From an uncultured Burkholderiales bacterium (GTDB taxonomy: Bacteria > Pseudomonadota > Gammaproteobacteria > Burkholderiales > Burkholderiaceae): 5,718 nucleotides of DNA. A program made the position numbers and the translations under genes. The DNA lies in NCBI GenBank assembly GCA_903845315.1, contig CAIMWY010000287.1, forward strand, positions 1 through 5,718, in the 5' to 3' direction. Under the pieces are notes generated by a model. The model was not told the origin of the DNA, searched no databases, and worked only from the letters and a program-made list of their open reading frames with translations. Shown piece after piece: positions 1-5,718 of the stretch (position 1 is its first letter; every line of letters starts with the position of its first letter).

Positions 1-230
1 ACCTCGTCGCAGGGGCGACCCCAGTTTTCGGTGCTGAAAGCAAACAGGGTGAGGTAGTGCACGCCCTGGTCGGCGCAGGCTTTGACCAAGTCGCGCACGC
101 CTGCAGCACCCTTGGCGTGGCCCACCGTGCGCGGCATGTGGCGTTGCTTGGCCCAGCGCCCGTTGCCGTCCATGATGATGGCGACATGGCGCGGCATCTG
201 GGCGGTGAGCGAAGTGTGGCTGCTGTTCAC
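1..230 (-). CDS. uppS: Undecaprenyl diphosphate synthase (isoprenyl transferase), N-terminal part; runs off the left edge
   Basis: This cytosolic cis-prenyltransferase condenses eight isopentenyl diphosphates onto farnesyl diphosphate. The C55 product is the lipid carrier for peptidoglycan and surface polysaccharides. About 76 codons are visible. They contain the family's catalytic P-loop motif [14 protein letters not shown] (residues 15-28, with Asp21, Asn23 and Arg25), a GH pair at 37-38, and the FSTENWGRP box (65-73), where many homologues read FSSENWNRP. The start is uncertain. GTG at 230 gives an 11-residue lead before MPRH, like known UppS proteins, while the ATG at 195-197 would begin at MPRH. 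Neither has a clear ribosome binding site. The gene lies 34 bases after the rfaH-like gene on the same strand and is probably co-transcribed with it. The usual neighbours frr and cdsA are not seen in the window, so this could be either the sole uppS or a second copy tied to a polysaccharide locus. The family call is very secure. Confidence 0.95.
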   Translation of the reverse strand, partial: MNSSHTSLTAQMPRHVAIIMDGNGRWAKQRHMPRTVGHAKGAAGVRDLVKACADQGVHYLTLFAFSTENWGRPCDE

Positions 231-264
231 AGAGGGATTTGAAAAAAGTTCGGTTGTGCGCGTT

Positions 265-804
265 TTACTGGCTGACCGCGAGCGACTCGATGGCGAGTTT
301 GAGTTTTTGGGGCTGGCCCAGCAACTCCACCAACACAAAGGCGCGGGTTTCGCCGTCGTGGGCTTGGTACACGCCCTCGATGCCCGCCAAGGGGCCGCTG
401 GCAATGCGCACGCTGTCGCCGGGCTCAAACAAACGCGCCACGGCTGAGGGTGGGGCTTCGCGCAAAAAGTCGATGAATTCGCCCGGCACCTTGGCGGGCA
501 CATGGCCAAAGCTGACCAGCTTACTGACACCCAAGGTGGAGCGAATGGGCGACCAGTTGTGGTTGACGTCGTTCAAGCGGATGAAGAGGTAGCGGCTGAA
601 CATGGGCTCACTCACGCGGCTGACCTTTTGGCGGCGAACTTTTTCGACCTCCATCATCGGCAAAAAGCATTCAAAGCCTTGATTGACCAAGTTTTCAAGG
701 GCGCGGACTTCTTGACGGGGTTTGGTATGGACGGCGTACCAAAAACCCGGCACCGCCGTGACTGATGCGATCGCTGTTTGGGGCTGATTGGGTTCTTCGA
801 GCAT
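265..804 (-). CDS. rfaH: RfaH-like specialised NusG paralog (transcription antiterminator)
   Basis: The gene encodes 179 residues, against about 162 for E. coli RfaH. RfaH binds RNA polymerase at an ops site, suppresses pausing and Rho termination, and can recruit ribosomes to operons for LPS, capsule or exported proteins. The NGN domain spans roughly residues 20-113. It opens with [12 protein letters not shown] and carries the RfaH-like stretch [15 protein letters not shown] (46-60), then [13 protein letters not shown] (65-77) and a GVSKLVSFG segment. A KOW-type C-terminal domain follows a short linker, with [20 protein letters not shown] at 127-146. ATG at 802-804 was chosen because the frame stays open upstream to 1104 but that part overlaps the divergent ABC gene and does not look like the family. 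No good Shine-Dalgarno sequence is visible. A TATAAT box lies 21 bases upstream. NusG itself is excluded by the SEPMF/RYLF-type core and the lack of secE/rplK neighbours. The cellular target operon is unknown; the divergent secretion operon and uppS are candidates by position only. Confidence 0.88.
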   Translation of the reverse strand: MLEEPNQPQTAIASVTAVPGFWYAVHTKPRQEVRALENLVNQGFECFLPMMEVEKVRRQKVSRVSEPMFSRYLFIRLNDVNHNWSPIRSTLGVSKLVSFGHVPAKVPGEFIDFLREAPPSAVARLFEPGDSVRIASGPLAGIEGVYQAHDGETRAFVLVELLGQPQKLKLAIESLAVSQ

Positions 805-817
805 CTTGGTCGGTAAT

Positions 818-841
818 CTCGCAAAATTATACGAGTGCGAG
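818..841. promoter_or_regulatory. Inverted repeat CTCGCA-N12-TGCGAG around the rfaH -10 box
   Basis: Two perfect 6-base arms (818-823 and 836-841) flank 12 bases that contain the minus-strand TATAAT. A dyad centred on a -10 box is the geometry of a repressor operator. The arms are short and could occur by chance. No regulator family can be named from the sequence. Confidence 0.35.
826..831 (-). promoter_or_regulatory. Candidate -10 element (TATAAT) of the rfaH-uppS transcript
   Basis: Read on the minus strand, this is a perfect TATAAT hexamer whose end lies 21 bases before the rfaH ATG, giving a predicted leader of about 14 bases. The -35 position at 17-base spacing (849-854, GGCAAA on the minus strand) is a poor match, so the promoter may need an activator or use another sigma factor. 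The box sits inside the inverted repeat at 818-841. Confidence 0.5.
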
Positions 842-925
842 AGAACGGTTTGCCCATTGTCCGCCGTATGTTCGATAGACTCGCCTCTCACACTTCTAGT
901 CACAATATCTTTCGCCAGACCCCCA

Positions 926-956
926 AGCGACATGCCCCAAGCCCTAGCGACATGCC
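926..956 (+). repeat. Two direct copies of AGCGACATGCC spanning the first ABC gene's start
   Basis: An 11-base sequence occurs at 926-936 and again at 946-956, a period of 20 bases. Each copy contains an ATG (932 and 952). The second is the chosen start of the ABC gene. The first is in another reading frame and opens a 23-codon frame ending at 1003, so it overlaps the real start. The period is not a multiple of three, which argues against a coding duplication. Confidence 0.6.
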
Positions 957-2676
957 TGAACCCAAGTCCTCCACTTTGCCAAGCCCCTCGGGTGCCGAGC
1001 TGAAATCGGCCATCCTGACGCAACGCCAAGCCTTTTGGCAAGCCGGGGGGTTCAGCTGGCTCACGAGTCTGCTGGTCTTGGTGCCCGTGGTGTTTATGTT
1101 TCAAGTCTATGGCCGCGTGGTGGACTCACAGAGTTTGACCACCTTGTTTTGGTTGTTGGTGTTGGTGAGCTTGGCTTATGGGGTGATGGAGGTGTTGGAT
1201 TGGTCGAGGTTGGAAGTGATGCGAGAAGCTTCTGCCGAGTTTGACCTGGCCTTGGCGCCTCGTGTGTTTGACATCACGTTTGAGTTGAATCGCTCTCGGG
1301 GCACCAGCGGCAATGCCCAGCCCATGACAGACCTTAAAACAATTCGCGAGTTTTTTTATTCGCCCCTGTTGATGGCGCTTTTTGAAACGCCCATGGCCTT
1401 GGTGTTTTTGCTGCTGATGTTTGCACTGCATCCGTTGCTTGGGGTGGTCACACTGGCAGGGGCAGTGGTTCAGCTGGGCATTGGCTGGGGTCACCATCAA
1501 CGCACGCACGCAGACTTGGTGGGCCTGAGCCAGGCCCAAGTGGCAAGCCAGCTATTGGCGCACAGCAGCTTGCAAAACGCACAAGTGGTCCAAGGCATGG
1601 GCATGTACAAGGCGCTGCATGCGCGGTGGCTGCTGGTGCACGAGAAGTTTTTGCAACACCAAGGCTCGGCCATGGAGCATGGCGGCGCGTTTCAAGCGGC
1701 AAACAAAACGCTGCAGCTGGTGCTGAGCTCGGGCTTGCTGGGTGTGGGCGCATGGATACTGATGGATGGCGCCTTGTTCGGGGGCCCCGGCATGCTGATT
1801 GTGGGCTCCACCATCGGCGCTCGCGCTGTGGCACCTTTGGGCACCTTGATCACCCAATGGCGCAGTTTGATGGCGGCCAGACAAGCGTACCGGCGCTTAG
1901 ACGAGCTGTTGACACAGCAGCCCTTGCAGCCCCCCGGCATGGCCCTGCCCTCGCCATTGGGTTTGCTGACTGTGGAGTCTTTGGTTGCCGCAGCGCCAAA
2001 AAGCAATGCGCCAATTTTGCGAGGCCTTCAGTTCAAGGTGCAGCCCGGGCAGATGCTGGCTGTGGTGGGCCCGTCTGGCAGCGGCAAAAGCACCTTGGCA
2101 AAGCTTTTGGTCGGTCTTTGGCCAGCGATGTCAGGCAAAGTTCGTCTGGATTCAGCCGATGTGTACAAGTGGAGTAAAGCAGAGTTGGGCCCACATATGG
2201 GGTATGTGCCGCAAACGGTTGAGCTCTTCGAGGGAACGGTGGCAGACAACATTGCGCGCTTTGAAGAGGGTGCCAGCCCAGCAGAACGTATGCAACGCGT
2301 GCAAGAAGCCGCCCACGCCTCGGGTCTGACAGACATCGTCGGCCAGTTGCCCAACTCCTTTGACTGCCGCCTTGGGCCTGAGGGGCAAAACTTATCGGGC
2401 GGTCAAATGCAGCGCGTGGCGATTGCACGCGCCATTTATGGCAACCCCAAATTGTTGGTGCTCGACGAACCCAACAGCCACCTCGACACACAAGGCGAGG
2501 CAGACTTGGCAAGCCTGATAGCGGCACAAAAAAACCAAGGCACCACCGTGGTGGTGATGACGCACCGCAAAAGCTTGTTGGCTCTGGCTGACCACATCTT
2601 GGTTTTGGCCGAGGGCACACAACAGTTGTACGGCCCTAGGGATGACGTGTTGGCCAAACTTGGGGGGGGCTTATGA
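952..2676 (+). CDS. Type I secretion ABC transporter, permease plus ATPase (PrtD/AprD family), first of a tandem pair
   Basis: This inner-membrane half-transporter powers one-step export of an unfolded protein through a HlyD-family adaptor and a TolC channel. It has 574 residues from ATG 952, the usual PrtD size. In-frame starts at 868 and GTG 835 would add 28-39 atypical residues. Hydrophobic membrane stretches lie near 31-52, 62-82, 138-180 and 253-300. The nucleotide-binding domain has all expected elements: Walker A GPSGSGKS (373-380), Q-loop Gln421, signature LSGGQMQR (481-488), Walker B LLVLDEPN (501-508) with catalytic Glu506, D-loop NSHLD, and switch His538. There is no N-terminal C39 peptidase or peptidase-like domain, so it should not process double-glycine leaders; the PrtD class usually exports cargo with an uncleaved C-terminal signal. 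The stop overlaps the next ABC start by four bases, which suggests translational coupling and a heterodimeric exporter. The specific cargo cannot be read from the sequence. A clear Shine-Dalgarno sequence is missing at 952. Confidence 0.93.
   Translation: MPEPKSSTLPSPSGAELKSAILTQRQAFWQAGGFSWLTSLLVLVPVVFMFQVYGRVVDSQSLTTLFWLLVLVSLAYGVMEVLDWSRLEVMREASAEFDLALAPRVFDITFELNRSRGTSGNAQPMTDLKTIREFFYSPLLMALFETPMALVFLLLMFALHPLLGVVTLAGAVVQLGIGWGHHQRTHADLVGLSQAQVASQLLAHSSLQNAQVVQGMGMYKALHARWLLVHEKFLQHQGSAMEHGGAFQAANKTLQLVLSSGLLGVGAWILMDGALFGGPGMLIVGSTIGARAVAPLGTLITQWRSLMAARQAYRRLDELLTQQPLQPPGMALPSPLGLLTVESLVAAAPKSNAPILRGLQFKVQPGQMLAVVGPSGSGKSTLAKLLVGLWPAMSGKVRLDSADVYKWSKAELGPHMGYVPQTVELFEGTVADNIARFEEGASPAERMQRVQEAAHASGLTDIVGQLPNSFDCRLGPEGQNLSGGQMQRVAIARAIYGNPKLLVLDEPNSHLDTQGEADLASLIAAQKNQGTTVVVMTHRKSLLALADHILVLAEGTQQLYGPRDDVLAKLGGGL
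2662..2669 (+). repeat. G8 homopolymer at the junction of the two ABC genes
   Basis: Eight consecutive G residues lie in the last codons of the first ABC gene (Leu-Gly-Gly-Gly-Leu-stop), ending three bases before the ATG at 2673. The tract probably serves as a purine-rich ribosome binding site for the second gene. A -1 ribosomal slip, or one added G, would read CTT ATG ACG and join the two frames without a stop. Confidence 0.75.
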
Positions 2677-4391
2677 CGCAATTGAGCGCCCAAAGCCAAA
2701 CGCCCGCATCGCTGCAGCCGCACCGCCAAGCCTTGATCGCTTTGTTGGTTTTTTCGGCCGTTTGCAACGTGTTGTTGCTCATGCCCACTGTCTACATGTT
2801 GCAAGTGTTTGACCGCGTCATGGTCAGCCGCAGCGAGCTGACCTTGTTGGCGGTGTCCTTGATCTGCTTGTATCTGTTTGGCATCTTGGCCTTGATCGAG
2901 TGGACCCGCAGCCGATTGCTCGCGCGCTTAGGCGCCAAGCTAGACCTTGCATGGAGTAGCCAAACGTTTCGCAGTGTTTATCTGCAGCACCTGGGCGCAC
3001 ACCCATCGAAAACGGGCGAGGCCTCTGGCGCACGCAGCGCCTTCACTGACCTGGCTGAGCTGCGGCAATTTGTTGCGGGCACGGGGCTGATCACCTTAAT
3101 TGACACGCCGTGGTCACTGGTTTTTATTTTGGTTTTGTTCTTGATGCACCCACTTCTTGGATGGCTTGCCTTGGTGTTTGCCCTGGTTCAGGCGGTTTTC
3201 ACCCGCCTAGGCCACATGCGCGTGTTGCAGCCCACACACACCAGCAACCGCCTAGCCACACAAGCCGCGCAATTTTTGCAAAGCAAACTCAAAAGCACCG
3301 AGACCATCGAAGCCTTGGGCATGACGCAGCGGCTCAAAAGCAAATGGCTGGACCAGCACCACCAAGCGCAAGCGAGTTTCGCCTCGGCACAATCGCTGCA
3401 GCACAGCATTGCCAGCAGCAGCAAGTTCATTCGCTATATGCAGCAGTCGTTCACGCTGGCTGTGGGAGCCATTTTGGTGATCCAAGGCGAGCTCAGCCCT
3501 GGCACCATGATTGCGGCCAATATTTTGTGCTCTAGGGCACTGGCGCCGATTGATGCCTTGTCGGGCATTTGGCGAAGCTGGTTGTCTACACGCCAAGCGT
3601 ATGGCCGGCTCGCTGGTTTACTCGCGCAAGCCTCAAGCACACAAGCCCCGGCGCTTGTGGTGAGCAAGCCAAGGGATGTGCAAGGAAACGTGCAAATTCA
3701 AAACGTCTCGCTTCGTTTGCCCCAAAGACCGCAAGCCCTGTTGCAAGACATTCAGTACAACGCGCCCGCTGGTTCGTTGACGGTGGTGATGGGGCCATCC
3801 GGCTCAGGCAAGTCCACCCTGGCGCGCGTGTTGATGGGTGTTTGGCAACCTAGCGCCGGCAAGGTGTTGTTGGACGGCACGTGCATCACCGATTGGTCAC
3901 GCGAAGAAGTGGGGCCGCACATTGGCTACCTTCCTCAAAGCATTGATTTGTTTGATGACACCATTTCCGCCAACATTGCACGCTTGGGATCGGTGTATGC
4001 AGAGTGGGTGGTCAAAGCCGCACAAATGACCGGGCTGCATGAATTTATTTTGCGCATGCCCAAAGGCTATGAAACGCCTGTGGGCGAAGCCGGACAACTG
4101 TTGTCAGGTGGGATGCGCCAACGCATTGCCTTGGCGCGCGCGGTGTATGGCAGTCCTAAATTTGTCGTGCTCGATGAACCCAATGCCAACTTGGACGAAG
4201 CCGGCGAGCGCGCGCTCATGCAAACCCTTCAAGCTTTGAAAGACCAAGGCGCCACCGTCTTTGTGATCTCCCACCGCAGCAACTTGATCGAACTGGCCGA
4301 TCGATTGCTGTTGCTCGCCGATGGTTTGGTTCAAGCCAGCGGCCCCAAAGACGGGGTGATGGCAGCCCTATCGAATAACGCACACCGATAA
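2673..4391 (+). CDS. Type I secretion ABC transporter, permease plus ATPase (PrtD/AprD family), second of a tandem pair
   Basis: This 572-residue half-transporter has the same architecture as its upstream neighbour but a clearly different sequence, so the pair is an old paralogous set and not a recent duplication. Membrane stretches lie near 20-46, 56-75, 137-178 and 259-290. The ATPase domain carries Walker A GPSGSGKS (374-381), Gln422 in GYLPQ, Walker B FVVLDEPN (497-504) with Glu502, D-loop NANLD, and His534 in ISHR. The signature reads LSGGMRQR (477-484), with Met in place of the usual Gln of LSGGQ. All catalytic residues remain, so both halves look active. No peptidase domain is present. 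The start overlaps the previous stop as ATGA and follows a G8 tract, so translation is probably coupled. The adaptor gene begins 15 bases downstream. By family knowledge it should act in the inner membrane with the first ABC subunit, though separate homodimers are also possible. Confidence 0.93.
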   Translation: MTQLSAQSQTPASLQPHRQALIALLVFSAVCNVLLLMPTVYMLQVFDRVMVSRSELTLLAVSLICLYLFGILALIEWTRSRLLARLGAKLDLAWSSQTFRSVYLQHLGAHPSKTGEASGARSAFTDLAELRQFVAGTGLITLIDTPWSLVFILVLFLMHPLLGWLALVFALVQAVFTRLGHMRVLQPTHTSNRLATQAAQFLQSKLKSTETIEALGMTQRLKSKWLDQHHQAQASFASAQSLQHSIASSSKFIRYMQQSFTLAVGAILVIQGELSPGTMIAANILCSRALAPIDALSGIWRSWLSTRQAYGRLAGLLAQASSTQAPALVVSKPRDVQGNVQIQNVSLRLPQRPQALLQDIQYNAPAGSLTVVMGPSGSGKSTLARVLMGVWQPSAGKVLLDGTCITDWSREEVGPHIGYLPQSIDLFDDTISANIARLGSVYAEWVVKAAQMTGLHEFILRMPKGYETPVGEAGQLLSGGMRQRIALARAVYGSPKFVVLDEPNANLDEAGERALMQTLQALKDQGATVFVISHRSNLIELADRLLLLADGLVQASGPKDGVMAALSNNAHR

Positions 4392-4406
4392 GTAAGCAGA
4401 CACACC

Positions 4407-5492
4407 ATGAACACCTCTTCACCAGCGTCTCCAAACCAAGGCAGTGACAAGCCGTCTCCGGGCCATGCGGCCCGCGTGGGTTACCTCATCATCTTGATTG
4501 GGTTGGGCGGTTTTTTGTTATGGGCCAGCTTGGCCCCCTTGGATGAAGGCGTGCCGACTCCGGGTGTGGTGTCTATCGACACCAAGCGCAAGGCAGTGCA
4601 GCACTTGCAGGGAGGGATCGTCAAAGAGATGCTGGTCAAAGAGGGGCAGCGGGTCAAAGAAGGTGACATGCTGCTGCGCTTGGACGAGTCTGCATCAAAG
4701 GCTTTGTACGAAGCGGCCAAACAAAACCTGTCGGGCTTGCAAGAAAACGTGATTGCTCAAACCGGCATGTTGGATGGCTTGAAAAAGGCGGAGAAAAACC
4801 GCCAAGACCAGATCGGCTTGATCGACCGCGAAGTCAATGGTGTGCGCGATGTGGTTAGAGAGGGCTTTGCGCCTTTGGTGCAACTGTTGCAACTCGAGCG
4901 AACCCAGGCAGACATCAAAACCACACTGAGTGACATTCAGTCCAACAGACTGCGCACCCAGCAAAGTATTTTGGAGTTGAAACACCAAATTTCAGCCGCG
5001 CAAGAGCGCTTGAATGCGGCCGAGCTGGATTTTTCTCGCCTGAACTTGCGTGCCCCGGTCAGTGGACAAGTGGTTGGATTAACGGTGCAAGCGGTGGGGG
5101 CTGTGATTCAGCCGGCACAAAAAATCATGGACATTGTCCCGGGCGCAGAGCCCTTGGTGGTGGAGGCCCGCATACCGCCGCACTTCATTGACCGAATCAA
5201 GCCAGGCAGCTTCGCCGACGTGCGCTTTACGGGGTTTGCCAACACGCCACAACTGGTGGTTCAGGCCAGCATTTTGTCGATCTCCAGCGACGTGTTGACC
5301 GAGGCCAATCAACCCCCTTACTACCTCGCTCGGGTTGCGCTGACGGATGCGGGATTGCACAAGCTTGGCGAACATGTTTTGCAGCCCGGCATGCAAGTTG
5401 AAGTCATTTTAAAAACTGGCGAGCGCACCTTGCTTCAATACCTGTTGCACCCATTGACCAAGCGCATTGCAGCCTCTTTGAAAGAGCAATAA
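4407..5492 (+). CDS. Type I secretion periplasmic adaptor, HlyD/PrtE family (membrane fusion protein), compact form
   Basis: The adaptor spans the periplasm and links the ABC pair to the outer-membrane channel. It has 361 residues: a short polar cytoplasmic N-terminus, one membrane anchor (about 24-42), then the first half of a split lipoyl domain, QHLQGGIVKEMLVKEGQRV at 65-83. An alpha-helical hairpin follows (about 95-212), then the second lipoyl half LRAPVSGQVVG (214-224). A beta-barrel region and the C-terminal family hallmark GMQVEVILKTGERTLLQYLL (328-347) complete it. PrtE/AprE proteins known to me are about 430-450 residues, so this one is roughly 70 shorter, and the deficit appears to lie in the hairpin. 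The start at ATG 4407 gives the expected N-terminus; the 15-base gap before it (4392-4406) has no convincing Shine-Dalgarno sequence, so coupling to the ABC genes is likely. The TolC-like gene starts on the base after its stop. The family call is very secure; the cargo is unknown. Confidence 0.95.
   Translation: MNTSSPASPNQGSDKPSPGHAARVGYLIILIGLGGFLLWASLAPLDEGVPTPGVVSIDTKRKAVQHLQGGIVKEMLVKEGQRVKEGDMLLRLDESASKALYEAAKQNLSGLQENVIAQTGMLDGLKKAEKNRQDQIGLIDREVNGVRDVVREGFAPLVQLLQLERTQADIKTTLSDIQSNRLRTQQSILELKHQISAAQERLNAAELDFSRLNLRAPVSGQVVGLTVQAVGAVIQPAQKIMDIVPGAEPLVVEARIPPHFIDRIKPGSFADVRFTGFANTPQLVVQASILSISSDVLTEANQPPYYLARVALTDAGLHKLGEHVLQPGMQVEVILKTGERTLLQYLLHPLTKRIAASLKEQ
5482..5486 (+). promoter_or_regulatory. 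Ribosome binding site of the TolC-family gene (AAGAG)
   Basis: A purine-rich AAGAG inside the last codons of the adaptor gene ends six bases before the ATG at 5493. It supports that start, which abuts the preceding TAA. Confidence 0.55.
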
Positions 5493-5718
5493 ATGCCCGC
5501 ATTGTTTCGCTCCCGTTTAACGTTGTCTGTTTTCTTAGCGTTGACGATTGGGTGTTTCACCTCGTCCTCGGTGTTTGCCATGGATTTGCTGCAAGCGTAC
5601 CAACGGGCTTTGCAAAACGATCGCCAACTTCGCGCGGCGCAAGCGCAGCATGACGCGGGCATCGAGGCCTTGCCACAAGCTGCTTCGCGCTTGTATCCGA
5701 GCTTGGGTTGGTCGAGCT
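5493..5718 (+). CDS. TolC-family outer-membrane channel of the type I secretion system, N-terminal part; runs off the right edge
   Basis: The gene starts immediately after the adaptor's stop codon (TAA then ATG) with an AAGAG ribosome binding site, so it is the last visible member of the secretion operon. Seventy-five codons are present. Residues 1-29 form a signal peptide: basic start with Arg6 and Arg8, hydrophobic core LTLSVFLALTIG, and a cleavage-like VFA at 27-29. The mature part opens MDLLQAYQRALQNDRQLRAA, the typical start of TolC/PrtF/AprF proteins, whose trimers form the outer-membrane barrel and periplasmic tunnel. A later stretch, ALPQAASRLYPSLGW, also fits the family (compare A...LLPQL.P.L). 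Cys21 is preceded by TIG, a poor lipobox, so a lipoprotein is less likely than a signal peptidase I product. The rest of the protein, and whether a cargo gene follows, cannot be seen. Confidence 0.9.
   Translation, partial: MPALFRSRLTLSVFLALTIGCFTSSSVFAMDLLQAYQRALQNDRQLRAAQAQHDAGIEALPQAASRLYPSLGWSS

Larger units (their letters stand above)
805..951. other. Divergent intergenic region between rfaH and the secretion operon
   Basis: These 147 bases must hold the rfaH promoter (a TATAAT is seen on the minus strand) and probably the promoter of the secretion operon. For the plus strand only weak sigma-70-like candidates are visible. An example is TTGCCC at 850-855 with GATAGA at 874-879 after an 18-base spacer, and I do not call it. 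The frame of the first ABC gene stays open through this region from a GTG at 835. The residues it would add look unlike the protein family, so the region is treated as noncoding leader. Confidence 0.6.

Noticed and set aside
808..820. GGTCGGTAATCTC as an ops-like RfaH recruitment site on the plus strand
   Set aside because: Only the CGGTA core resembles GGCGGTAG, the key final G is A, and no plus-strand promoter is seen upstream that would place it in a leader transcript.
835..951. N-terminal extension of the first ABC protein from GTG 835 or ATG 868
   Set aside because: The extra 28-39 residues are rich in Arg, Ser and His, and from GTG 835 the frame overlaps the rfaH promoter dyad. Starting at 952 gives the normal family length.
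805..1104. Long N-terminal extension of the RfaH-like protein on the minus strand
   Set aside because: The open frame continues to 1104 but overlaps the well-supported divergent ABC gene and has no NusG-family character; the TATAAT box also lies within it.
1126..1884. Open frames on the minus strand inside the first ABC gene
   Set aside because: They are shadows of a GC-rich coding sequence, with His-, Gln- and Pro-rich composition and no recognisable domain.
1626..2177. Plus-strand alternative frame of 183 codons inside the first ABC gene
   Set aside because: It overlaps the ATPase-encoding region in another frame and shows no domain; its length follows from the base composition.
5540..5560. 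Lipobox in the TolC-family signal peptide
   Set aside because: Cys21 is preceded by Thr-Ile-Gly, with no Leu at -3, and a better signal peptidase I site (VFA) follows.

Overview
This window comes from a Gram-negative bacterium, most likely a betaproteobacterium of the order Burkholderiales, perhaps Comamonadaceae. The grounds are fairly high GC, heavy use of TTG and CTG for leucine, and the overall character of the proteins. The genus is not determined. The window is almost fully coding and splits into two divergent transcription units around a 147-base intergenic region (805-951).

Left arm, minus strand: a complete RfaH-type NusG paralog (804-265) is followed 34 bases later by the start of an undecaprenyl diphosphate synthase gene (uppS, 230 to beyond base 1). 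RfaH proteins let RNA polymerase read through long, poorly translated operons for cell-surface or secreted products. UppS makes the C55 lipid carrier for peptidoglycan, O-antigen and exopolysaccharide. Both therefore have an envelope or surface-polymer theme.

Right arm, plus strand: a tightly packed type I secretion operon. Two consecutive PrtD/AprD-like ABC half-transporters (952-2676 and 2673-4391, overlapping by ATGA) are followed by a periplasmic HlyD-family adaptor (4407-5492). Directly abutting its stop is the start of a TolC-family outer-membrane channel gene with a signal peptide (5493 to beyond the window). Together these give all three parts of a one-step channel through inner membrane, periplasm and outer membrane. 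Neither ABC protein has an N-terminal peptidase domain, so the expected cargo is of the C-terminal-signal type (RTX, protease, lipase, S-layer or adhesin class). No cargo gene lies in the window.

The most notable points are: (1) two dissimilar, both apparently catalytic, ABC subunits where the classical PrtDEF system has one; (2) a G8 tract at their junction, where a -1 frameshift or a one-base insertion would fuse them in frame; (3) an adaptor clearly shorter than the usual PrtE/AprE type; (4) an RfaH-like regulator divergent from a type I exporter; (5) a dyad around the TATAAT box in front of rfaH. No mobile elements, tRNA or rRNA genes, or CRISPR arrays were seen.
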